Positions 1-7,376 of a stretch of 20,555 nucleotides of DNA are shown one piece after another. The DNA comes from Chrysochromulina parva. Lineage: Eukaryota; Haptophyta; Prymnesiales; Chrysochromulinaceae. The stretch's first letter is position 1. Every line of letters starts with the position of its first letter. Position numbers and translations under genes: made by a program. The stretch is from positions 1 through 20,555 of the forward strand of contig PJAB01000799.1 of NCBI GenBank assembly GCA_002887195.1. The letters are read 5' to 3'. The notes beneath the pieces were generated by a model. The model saw only the letters and a program-made list of their open reading frames with translations, had not been told where the DNA came from and did no database searches.

Positions 1-994
1 ATTTTGGCGATGTCTTCGCTTTGCCTGTAGTGAAGCGTGTACGCGGCTGAACAATGATCTCGGGCCGGCTACGCGGCTAGAGCCGCCAACCGAACCGGGC
101 CTACCGGGGTGACGTGCAGACTTGGAGAGAGCAACCATCCTGTCAAAGATGCATCGCATGTAGCACTCATGAAGCACAATTATTCGAATGTAGTGTAGAT
201 CCTATTTAATATAGGTTGCCATCACATTAAATTTTCCTCGCCTGCGGCGCGCTCCGAAAAATAAAACGAGTCCACTTCTGTCAGGTGCGCCACCTGATCT
301 CAGCTTCACTCCACGGTGCACGGACGAGCGCGGAGCGGACGTGGCAAACGGACTTAAAAACGGACTCGAGTCCGCGACGGGCCCAGCGGAATCGCACCTC
401 ACCGCGCGCGCGGCCGGGCCGGCCCGGCCGATAGCCGGGCGATCTAGCCGCAGCGCGCGGTCGACGCGCGACTCCCGCCGGCCGACCCCGCCCCGGCCGC
501 CGGGGGCGCGCGGGCAGACCGGACCCGCATACGTGCGGGGAATACGCCTGCACGTGAAGGGCAGAGACACGAGAGCCGACACCGCCCGACGCGATGGAAA
601 CCGCGCCCGGTACCACAGTGCCGGAGTCGGGCGGCCGAACGGGCTGCCAACAGCGCGAGACGTCTGCATGTCATAGCGCGCTCGCCTCGAGTTGATATGC
701 GGCGCTCGAAGGATTCCTACAGTTCGCTGTACGTCCGCCCGCGCGGCGCGCGGTGGATACGTTGCGGCGGGAACCGACCGTAAACCGACCGTGGTCGAGC
801 ACACCGCCTCCGTGGTCTGAGGATGCGCTTCGGATGCGCAGCTTGTGGGGCGCCGTGGTGAGCACATGCATGCTTGAGGGTCGCCGTGGTGAGCCCGTGC
901 ATGCTGGCCAGCAGCCTCCTCTTGAAGGATGCCCATGTACAAACTTGGTCCACAGAGCGCTCGTGCACGCCCAGCGACGTCACGCGGATGTCAA
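1..994. other. Left intergenic region, GC-rich core
   Basis: I see no supportable gene here. The first 30 bases read openly on the plus strand to a TAG at 28-30, which could be the tail of a gene lying outside the window, but this cannot be tested. Bases 380-520 are extremely GC-rich. A perfect 14-base palindrome (cggactcgagtccg) lies at 361-374, and a 31-base tandem duplication lies at 851-912. Long open frames on both strands here are a by-product of the GC content; their translations are rich in Arg, Pro, Ala and Ser and lack any domain. Confidence 0.6.
851..912. repeat. Tandem duplication, two 31-base units
   Basis: Units 851-881 and 882-912 both begin cgccgtggtgagc and share a tgcatgct core, then diverge at their 3' ends. 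A related 27-base segment occurs inside an intron of the TauE/SafE-type gene at 8093-8119. Confidence 0.7.
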
Positions 995-1921
995 TTACGG
1001 CGATCCCATCTGGATCAAAAACCCGGCGGTGGCGGCTTGGATGAACTCGTGTCGTTGGATCTTCCCATCGCCGTCAACATCCATCGCGAGCATCACTTTG
1101 GCAGAGGTGGAGAGCTCTTGGACCGCAGTGGTCAGCTGCTTGGCTTCGCTCTCCAGTCGTTCGATCAACTGCGTGCACTGCATCGCGAAGATGGCGTGCA
1201 CCTCGCTCCTATCCAGCACGCCGTTCCTATCCGTATCCAGCGTCGCCCACAGCCGTTCTGCTGTCTCCTCATCGACACCATCGCTTATTTGGGCGGTGGC
1301 TTCGATCGTGCTCTCCTTGCGCATCATGAGCGGTGGTGGGAGGTGGAAGCTTCCCGCGCGCATCAGCAGCCGCATCCTGCCCTCCTGGACGGGATAAGGG
1401 TTTGTGACCGTCACTTTCCCGGCCTCTTTGAAAGAAGGCGAGCCTGACAACGACGGGTCATCGGCGCCATGCGGATTCAGTCTGGCACGCTTGCGCAGGC
1501 GTAGAGCGGCCTCATCGTCTGGATCAAGTACATCGCGGAGGACTCGCACGCCCTTAGTCGCAAGGGTGATGAACTCATCGTGCTGAACCTTCCCGTCGCC
1601 AGAGGTGTCAAATGCTGCGAAGAGCGATGCAGATGCATCCGGATTGGTGAGTGCGGCCTTGAGGGTGGTGATCTTGCGCTCCATGCGCCTGAGCATTGCC
1701 CTTGCCATGTCTTTGATGAGATGTGAAACTTCCTGCACGTCGAGCCACCCGTTGCTGTCTGAATCATAGACCTCCCAGAGACGTTGGGCGCGCGGCTCGG
1801 TCACGCCGTGCGAGAGATTTGCGACGCCGAGAGCAAGGCTGCCTTCGAATCGGAGCAACTCCAGCAAGTTATCCGGTCCACAACTCTCGGTCACCAGCAC
1901 CGAGCTTCCCGACGTCGCCAT
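995..1921 (-). CDS. Protein with four EF-hands
   Basis: This is an intronless 308-residue ORF ending in TAA. I start it at the ATG at 1919-1921, because the frame upstream has no ATG before an in-frame stop. It carries four canonical 12-residue calcium loops in two pairs: residues 53-64 (DSDSNGWLDVQE), 105-116 (DTSGDGKVQHDE), 229-240 (DTDRNGVLDRSE) and 281-292 (DVDGDGKIQRHE). Every loop has acidic positions 1, 3 and 12 and Gly at 6, so all four should bind calcium. Within each pair the loops are about 40 residues apart, with a long charged helix between them, longer than the spacing in calmodulin. A polar linker of about 110 residues separates the pairs. There is no signal peptide or membrane segment, so a soluble calcium sensor or buffer is likely. 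The partner is unknown. Confidence 0.88.
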   Translation of the reverse strand: MATSGSSVLVTESCGPDNLLELLRFEGSLALGVANLSHGVTEPRAQRLWEVYDSDSNGWLDVQEVSHLIKDMARAMLRRMERKITTLKAALTNPDASASLFAAFDTSGDGKVQHDEFITLATKGVRVLRDVLDPDDEAALRLRKRARLNPHGADDPSLSGSPSFKEAGKVTVTNPYPVQEGRMRLLMRAGSFHLPPPLMMRKESTIEATAQISDGVDEETAERLWATLDTDRNGVLDRSEVHAIFAMQCTQLIERLESEAKQLTTAVQELSTSAKVMLAMDVDGDGKIQRHEFIQAATAGFLIQMGSP

Positions 1922-2258
1922 GCGAGTTGCTTCCGACACGGCGCGTTTCGATGGCAATCGGCAAATCGGGACTCAAGTCAAGCCATCACTGCGCACATTC
2001 CAGAGTCATTCCAGAGTCAAGTCATGTCAAGTCACACAACACGCGCACGTCAGCTCACTTGAAAAGGTCTCCTAAAATAAACTTTAATAGGGCGAAAGCC
2101 GAAACACAGGCGCTGTGTAACACACGGTGTACGCACTGAAGCAAGCAGGTCCCAGTAGTGGATGGCGCCTCGGCGCCAATTGAACGGCGCGCGCTCCCAC
2201 ATGCGTGCACATGGCGCAAGGCGGGGCGCTCCGCGCTGCGCAACCTAGCTATGGAACT

Positions 2259-2284
2259 CCCGCCCACACTGGCGCTCGTCCACG
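2259..2284. repeat. Dispersed 26-base repeat, copy 1
   Basis: It matches 7135-7160 at 25 of 26 positions, the only difference being t versus c at position 12. A match this long between two intergenic sites in 20 kb is not expected by chance. Confidence 0.75.
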
Positions 2285-2394
2285 CACCACGGCCAGACGG
2301 GATGACGGGTCGCGGGAGAGCTCCCGCTTACGCAGGCAAGCGCACGTCCGGGCTGTCGTGTGCACATGGCCCCGGCGCGCACTTGCCCTTGACC

Positions 2395-2411
2395 CGGACT
2401 TAAGAAGTCCG
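2395..2411. other. Hairpin downstream of the 2455-2997 gene
   Basis: The inverted repeat cggactt / aagtccg has a perfect 7-bp stem and a 3-base loop. It begins 44 bases past the stop codon of the minus-strand gene, so it would sit in that transcript's 3' UTR. Its function is unknown. Confidence 0.5.
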
Positions 2412-2454
2412 AGTCGGGCAACCCCGTTTACGATGCTCCTACCGGATTCGTACA

Positions 2455-2997
2455 TTAAGCGCCTAAAAGTAATGCAGCACCAAGCTTATTGACGAAAAAC
2501 GCCTTGATCAGCAGCGGAAGCGCGAGGAAGGTGCCCGTGATGATCAACCCCTCCGCGATCTGCATATCTTTGACCTCTGCGCTGCCGGTCGCGACTGCTA
2601 TTGGCTCTGGTTCTTGCTCGGTGCCCACAGTAATATCGGCGGCCTCCCAAGGCACAATCTTCACGGCACTTGCACGATATTGCGACTGCAGGCTATTGGT
2701 AGCAGCAACGGGCATGGCTCGGAACTCCGAAACGTTGTCAGCACCAGAAGTAGTTGGCCCCTGAACTTGCGAGTTGCGAGTTGCAACTGCATAGCGCACG
2801 ATTCCTCCAACTGCACCGACTGCAGCCAGCGCGAGTGCGGTACGCGGGCGCAGCGGCAACAGCATTTTTGGATCCGCAGCCAGCGTCCGTTGAGGGGCGT
2901 GCATGATGCGCATTCGGTGCACTAAGCCGCTTGAAACAGGCATGCCGGCCACGAGGATCGTGAGCACAGTCAGTGGCACAGGGGCAGGAAGCCGCAT
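2455..2997 (-). CDS. Small membrane protein with secretory or plastid-type leader
   Basis: This 180-residue ORF ends in TAA. The start is the ATG at 2995-2997, chosen because it begins a signal-peptide-like stretch (hydrophobic core at about residues 8-20, small residues at 20-24). The frame stays open upstream, but that part crosses an (AT)n microsatellite and looks non-coding. After the signal comes a basic, acid-poor region (residues 25-50). Membrane-like stretches follow at about 53-71 and at 149-170, where Ala, Leu, Ile and Phe are concentrated. A signal peptide followed by a basic segment resembles the bipartite leader of algae with secondary plastids, so a plastid membrane protein is possible. 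I do not recognise the family. A secretory-pathway protein is the main alternative. Confidence 0.65.
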   Translation of the reverse strand: MRLPAPVPLTVLTILVAGMPVSSGLVHRMRIMHAPQRTLAADPKMLLPLRPRTALALAAVGAVGGIVRYAVATRNSQVQGPTTSGADNVSEFRAMPVAATNSLQSQYRASAVKIVPWEAADITVGTEQEPEPIAVATGSAEVKDMQIAEGLIITGTFLALPLLIKAFFVNKLGAALLLGA

Positions 2998-3480
2998 GAT
3001 TTGCGGAATCTGATGGCGGGGTTTGGTGCGACGAAACACTCTGGGAGATTCAACACGAGATCGGTGGCTCACTGCAGGATTGGGCAGTAGAGTTAGAGCG
3101 ACTCTTGACTTAACCTTCTTGTCAATTGTCCACTCACCGCATTTTTCTGTAGAGACGGCCTGGGCCGACGGCCTGTTCAAGGGCCTGACATTGTGGTCCA
3201 TCAGCACTCCGGGGGAACCGGTAAAAAGACACCGGGGAAGCCGGGACCGGGACACGAACCGGTACACTGCAATCTCCAGAAAGTCTACGTGGAAGTCAAG
3301 TCTCGAAAATTGAATTTCTCGGCGCCCCCGGGCCCGTGAAAAGGGACATATATATATATATATATGCAGGGTCTCGCCGATCTTCTCTTTTAGGCTGTTT
3401 CTCAGCTCTCTGCCTGCATGTGTCTCCCTTCGGGGTCTTGTATTGTCTTCTCTTCTGTGCTTTGGACGTGTTGTGTGAAC
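2998..3480. promoter_or_regulatory. Presumed divergent promoter region
   Basis: This lies between divergently oriented genes (minus start at 2997, plus start at about 3481) and so must hold promoter sequence for both. It contains an (AT)9 tract at 3348-3365 and a pyrimidine-rich stretch from about 3420 to 3475. The 12-mer tgaaaagggaca occurs at 3337-3348 and again at 3482-3493, at the start of the plus gene. No defined TATA box or initiator can be assigned with confidence. Confidence 0.45.
3348..3365. repeat. (AT)9 microsatellite
   Basis: Nine uninterrupted AT dinucleotides lie in the divergent intergenic region. They could act as a TATA-like element or simply be a microsatellite. Confidence 0.9.
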
Positions 3481-3996
3481 ATGAAAAGGGACACGTTGGT
3501 CGTGGACGTCATCCCAGGTGCCGCGGCAACTTCCACGATGGCCGCTTCGCACTCGGACTCGCTGGCAAAGCGCTTTGCCAGCAAATGCGAGCGACTGCAG
3601 GGCAGCGTCGATTTCTCCAAGAACGCGCTCTCAGATATGTACAAACAGCAGCTTGCACGCGACGCGAAGGTTGTTGAGGCTCTGAAGGAGGACGTGGCGA
3701 CGCTGCAGAGGGCGCTTAGTCGGTTGGATGCTGATGTGGGACCACAGCTCGATCGCATCGGCCTCAATGCGCGCCAGCAGCTGCAGCAGCCGCCGAAAGC
3801 GGTGCTCGTCAAGGCGCCGACCGCGGCCGAGCAGGCAGCCGCAACCCTCGTGCAGCAGCGCTGGCGACGCAGGCGGCCGCGCATCATGAAGGGTACTTAC
3901 CATTGTCCGGCGAATCTCCGGAGGCGCTTTGTGGAAGGCGTGTACGAATCGGGACAGTACTACAGTGCTGCCACAGTATACCCCAATGGCAGCTAG
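3481..3996 (+). CDS. Coiled-coil protein with IQ-like motif
   Basis: From the ATG at 3481 this gives 171 residues and ends in TAG. In-frame alternatives are the ATG at 3538 (152 residues, strong context acgATGG) and the ATG at 3418, which adds a Cys- and Ser-rich start that looks untranslated. The middle is helical and charged, with heptad-like spacing (from AKRFASKCERLQ through EDVATLQRALSRLDADV), suggesting a coiled coil. Near residues 121-138 the segment AAATLVQQRWRRRRPRI fits an IQ-type calmodulin-binding helix, with Gln and basic residues in the expected places. The last 37 residues have no recognisable feature. There is no membrane span. A cytoskeletal or calmodulin-binding role is inference only. 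Confidence 0.6.
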   Translation: MKRDTLVVDVIPGAAATSTMAASHSDSLAKRFASKCERLQGSVDFSKNALSDMYKQQLARDAKVVEALKEDVATLQRALSRLDADVGPQLDRIGLNARQQLQQPPKAVLVKAPTAAEQAAATLVQQRWRRRRPRIMKGTYHCPANLRRRFVEGVYESGQYYSAATVYPNGS

Positions 3997-4493
3997 CAGC
4001 GCAGCTTTTATTAGGCCTTCTTGCGTGGCTTGAGTTCTCCTGTTCTGGACTCGTCCTGTAGTCGTAGCTGCCAATCGCACCATCGGCATCGCCGCTCTCA
4101 AATGCATCACCTAGAATGCAACATAGAAGACCCAAAATGAGAGCTTCGTATCTCAATACATTGTATAGGTCTCTCTTTACGCGCTTAACTCCATACGCGA
4201 GTACGCCGGTCTTCGGACTACGCGAGATTTGCCATCGTTCATCTTACCGAGTACCGCGGTTCCAACAAGCCTGATTTACCGCGGTCATACACCTTACACG
4301 ACCGTCCCGCGGCCGTGCAGCGGCAGCAACGCAGCGAGCGGCGAACGCGCTTAGCGGCGGCGGAGGAGGAGGTAAGCAAGCTACAATGTATGCCTTCCAT
4401 CGCGACTTCCTCCCTGCGGAAAACTTATTTCGAACACTGCATAGCTTCGTCAATTTGCGTCTCATCCTTCCATACTCGGTCTCGGCCAACGTA
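3997..4493. other. Intergenic region with presumed promoter of the mitochondrial-protein gene
   Basis: It follows one plus-strand gene and precedes another. The frame of the next gene is open from an ATG at 4386, so its 5' UTR probably lies in the last 100 or so bases. A 15-mer at 4289-4303 recurs at 19591-19605. Minus-strand frames here lack ATG starts and I reject them. Confidence 0.5.
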
Positions 4494-5301
4494 ATGAGGT
4501 CGACTGCTTTGGTCCGATGCCTTCGCCCCGCAGTGCTGCGTCCGCAGCTCCCGGTGGCGGTACATTGCCGCCGTCTGAGTGGCGAGGTGACCAAAAAAGC
4601 CAGTGCAAGCGGAGGAGACGTGACTGTTGAGCCACTCAAGAATGAGCGCGGAGAGGTGAGAGAAACGCACCACCCGCACTCGCAGCCCACTTGATCCGCC
4701 TTCTCCTCGCCTCATCCCTGGCGAGAAGCTCAAAACCATTCGCACGGATGCCATGCAGATCATCAAGCACTGGGGCACGACCCTTGAGCTGCCGGTGGTC
4801 ACCAAGCAGGAAGCGCAGGAAGCCTACCTCGACGCTACTTCGGTCACGCGCTCGCTCAAGCCAGCGATCCAGGAGGCGGTGGCCGCGCGCGACGACATGC
4901 TCAAGGATCGCTTCAACTACGTGTCCAAGAATCTCAACCCGGACGCGCAGTACGTCGTTATGGGCAAACATGGCGCGGTCGCTCCGGCGGCGATAGGGCA
5001 GGGCTCCTTCCTTATCGCAGGACTCGTAGTGTTACTCGGCGCAATCGGAGGGGTCGTGTACATCAAGACCCAGTGGCAGGTGGGCTCGGCCAAGGAGCTC
5101 GGCGACCGTCTGCGCGAGCGTGGCGCGAAGCGAAAGGAGATGCTCGAGCGCTCGACCTCTGCGACCCTAGTTCGCACGTTTAGTGAAAATGCGGAGACTG
5201 TGGTCAAGTCGAACGTTGAGCTGGTGCGACGACCCTCGCAGCAGATGGGCGCCCACTTCCAGGAATCGTTCAAGGGCGTAGTCAAGGAGAATCGTCCGTG
5301 A
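4494..5301 (+). CDS. Mitochondrial single-span membrane protein, two exons
   Basis: Exons are 4494-4655 and 4726-5301, giving 245 residues. The 70-base intron (GAG|gtgaga ... ggcgag|AAG) is phase 0 and joins NERGE to KLKTIR; without splicing the frame stops at once. The first 30 residues are rich in Arg, Ala and Leu with no acidic residue and end in CRRLSG, a typical mitochondrial presequence with an R-x-(S/A)-type cleavage site. A charged helical region follows (about 55-140), then one hydrophobic span (147-167, Gly/Val/Leu-rich), then a basic amphipathic tail (about 175-245). This suggests an inner-membrane protein with soluble parts on both sides. I do not recognise the family. An in-frame ATG at 4386 would add 36 residues but would bury the presequence. 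Confidence 0.75.
4656..4725 (+). other. Intron, 70 bases, phase 0
   Basis: The donor is GAG|gtgaga and the acceptor is ggcgag|AAG, preceded by a pyrimidine-rich stretch (about 4697-4718). It has in-frame stops, so removal is needed to join the presequence to the body of the protein. Confidence 0.8.
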
Positions 5302-5742
5302 GCCTTCGCTCACGCGCACGAGATGGGTGGATGTGGAGGCCGCACTGATAGCCGACGGTGGCCAGAGAGCCATGAGCAGCTTACATGCTTCAGAGGCCTC
5401 GCGCAGCTCCAGAGGCCTCGCGCATGGTGGTCTTTGCGAGGCCTGACCGAGAGAGTGTGAGTGATTGAGAGAGAGAGAGCGAGAGAGAGAGAGAGAGAGA
5501 GGGAGGGAGAAAGAGGCAAGCTTCTTCGATGGCAAGTTGCGTCGCAATCTAGACGAGAGAACAGAGTTATCGATCTCTCTGATCGGCCTCTCGCCAGAGA
5601 AACTTGAGACATCGGAAGCGTCGGCGCGAGCACTTTTTGTGATCCCTATGGAATCGTCCTCGCGGGACCCTTCGCGACCAGGGAGGCAAGGCAAGAAGGC
5701 CCTCGGCGCCGTCGACGGCGGGTCGGCGGCGGGAGGCAAGCA
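5302..5742. other. Intergenic region with GA microsatellite, presumed promoter of the Mpv17-type gene
   Basis: No gene is seen. A purine tract, mostly (GA)n, covers 5467-5514. It lies about 230 bases before the next start codon, so it may be in the promoter or 5' UTR. GAGA-type tracts affect chromatin in some eukaryotes, but nothing here proves that. Confidence 0.55.
5467..5514. repeat. (GA)n purine microsatellite
   Basis: Near-continuous GA repeats have one c interruption and a gggaggga end. The tract is all purine on the plus strand apart from that base, so it could form triplex DNA. Confidence 0.9.
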
Positions 5743-6621
5743 ATGGTCCTCCTGCGCGCAACCATGTTTCTCCGCCGGGCTGCTAGATCTGTCGGTGACG
5801 CTATTGAGCTACATCCCTTCAAGATGAATTCTGTTATTGGCGCAATCGTGTATGGCGCTGGAGAGGGCATGGCGCAGCTGAGCGCCCCGAAGGACGAGCG
5901 AACCACTGAACGCCTCCCTGCGATCACGATGCTAGGCGTTGTCCAGGTCGGTGCATTGATGACGATTTGGTACAATACACTCGAACGGATGTGCGGCACG
6001 AGCTCGTCGACACGGACCGTTCTACATAAGATTTGTTTTGATCAGGTGTTGTGGTCCTCACAGAACGACGGGATGTTCCTGGCGGTGTGCGGGATCCTGG
6101 AGAAGCCGGACTTACCCAGCGCGCTCCATGAGACGAAACGGGGCTTCCTCACCACCTGGATCAACGACTGCGCCGTGTGGCCACTAACCAACTTTCTTGG
6201 CTTTGCAGTCGTACCAACAAAGTTCTTACCGGCGTATATGGCGTTCAACCAGTTTCTGTGGCAGGTGTTTCTCTCGTTCATCACGTTGCCGGTCGGTGGG
6301 GCAGAGGAAGCGCCCCCCGCCTCCCAGAAGGCAGTTACCACGGGTGAGATCGCATCTCCATCTCGACGAGACGAGGTGCAACCCAACGGTGGAGATGCAA
6401 TCTCCGACAGCAGTGTCCCTTCGCAGCCCGCCGCGGCCCGTGCGAATGCACGTGAAGACACGTTGCGCGCGCTCTACCTGGAGTTGATTACCCCGTTGGC
6501 CGAGGGCGACAAGGACGAAGATTGGAGGGGCGAGAGAGCCCAGGCAATCCGGAACGCGAGCATAGGCCTGACGATCCTCTCCTTTTCCTTAGCGACGCGC
6601 GTGCTCATCTTCAGAATCTGA
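5743..6621 (+). CDS. Mpv17/PMP22 family membrane protein
   Basis: This is an intronless 292-residue ORF ending in TGA. The family (Mpv17, Sym1, PMP22, PXMP2) comprises four-helix proteins of mitochondrial inner or peroxisomal membranes, thought to form small-solute channels. Visible landmarks are HPFKMNS with a following Gly-rich helix (about 24-47), WYNTLER (77-83), KICFDQ (96-101), and the signature WPLTNF (146-151) with AVVP (155-158) and WQVFLS (173-178), which matches the family pattern WP..NF...VP...W...LS. The basic start (LLRATMFLRRAARS) fits mitochondrial targeting. The start at 5743 has good context (gcaATGG); Met8 is an alternative. After the core comes an unusual tail of about 110 residues: a polar linker (186-235), a helical charged part, and a fifth hydrophobic segment (about 272-290) at the very end. 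Confidence 0.88.
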   Translation: MVLLRATMFLRRAARSVGDAIELHPFKMNSVIGAIVYGAGEGMAQLSAPKDERTTERLPAITMLGVVQVGALMTIWYNTLERMCGTSSSTRTVLHKICFDQVLWSSQNDGMFLAVCGILEKPDLPSALHETKRGFLTTWINDCAVWPLTNFLGFAVVPTKFLPAYMAFNQFLWQVFLSFITLPVGGAEEAPPASQKAVTTGEIASPSRRDEVQPNGGDAISDSSVPSQPAAARANAREDTLRALYLELITPLAEGDKDEDWRGERAQAIRNASIGLTILSFSLATRVLIFRI

Positions 6622-7376
6622 GCCGAAAAGTAACCAGGGGCGCGCGTGCTCGGTGGTGTGTATTTATTCGCGTGGGGCGTGGCGTTACGTCGCGCGACAC
6701 TATACGCGTCTACGCACCCCCCGGAGGACCGACGGCGTTGTCCTTACCGCGCCGGTAGACCGGCGTACCGACACAGGTGACAGGACACTCAGTTCCGGAC
6801 ACGCCCCCACGGCGCACGCCGGGAAAATGCAAAACCCGGACGCGCCGGCTCCGTCGGATTGGACGGTGGACGCGCCGGACCGGCCGGACCGCGGGCCCGG
6901 ACCGGCCGTCCGGCGGCACCCCGCGCGGGCCCCGCCCCGGGCCCGGCGGCGACACGAAAGCGCGACCGGGCGCTTTACCTTCAACGCCGGCGGCGCATCC
7001 GACATTCGTTTTTCAGTCAGGTGTCGAGAAATCGACGGACGTAGGTTCCGCATCCACCATGCACAAAGTGTACTGACGCTACTGTGCATGCACCAGACTA
7101 CATTCTGTACCATGCCAGACGTCCCATGATGCCACCCGCCCACACCGGCGCTCGTCCACGGAGACTGTTGGCCGCGCTGGTGACGTGGCATAAGTCCACC
7201 GCGTGCTCGTTCCACGGGCCAAACTCCCAACTTCGGGTCGCACCGCAGCAGAGCGCGTGAGGGCTGTCACTGTCCTCATCCCCTGTACAGCTATGTACAG
7301 CAGCCGTGTTTCATCGGCCATCGCCGTTGGCTCTGAATGACCTGAGATCGGCTCAGGGATTGGCTACGTCGTTCGC
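6622..7376. other. Convergent intergenic region, GC-rich
   Basis: It lies between two genes that converge, so it holds both 3' UTRs and terminators. Bases about 6840-6965 are extremely GC-rich, with repeated ggaccgg and ggcccgg motifs. Copy 2 of the 26-base dispersed repeat is at 7135-7160. Open frames on both strands translate to Arg-, Pro-, Gly- and Ala-rich nonsense, and I see no gene. Confidence 0.55.
7135..7160. repeat. Dispersed 26-base repeat, copy 2
   Basis: It matches 2259-2284 at 25 of 26 bases. The sequence just downstream also resembles that of copy 1 loosely (a ggcc...tgacg pattern), so the original element may have been longer. Confidence 0.75.

Larger units (their letters stand above)
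1922..2454. other. Intergenic region between the EF-hand gene and the next minus-strand gene
   Basis: This holds the probable promoter of the EF-hand gene and the 3' flank of the gene ending at 2455. I see no gene. Structures present are an 11-base perfect tandem duplication (cattccagagt at 1996-2006 and 2007-2017), a hairpin at 2395-2411, and one copy of a 26-base dispersed repeat at 2259-2284. Two similar gtgcacatggc segments lie near 2204 and 2360. Confidence 0.6.

Noticed and set aside
321..333. Possible third copy of the 26-base dispersed repeat
   Set aside because: Only ten bases (ggacgagcgc) match, which is within chance in GC-rich DNA.
753..1397. Plus-strand frames antisense to the EF-hand gene
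   Set aside because: Only the minus frame shows calcium loops; the plus frames are composition artefacts.
1922..1957. Upstream extension of the EF-hand protein
   Set aside because: It would begin with TTG; no ATG occurs before the in-frame stop at 1973-1975, so the ATG at 1921 is preferred.
3884..4156. Minus-strand frame with a signal-peptide-like start
   Set aside because: It has no ATG, opening only with TTG, and overlaps the plus-strand IQ protein.
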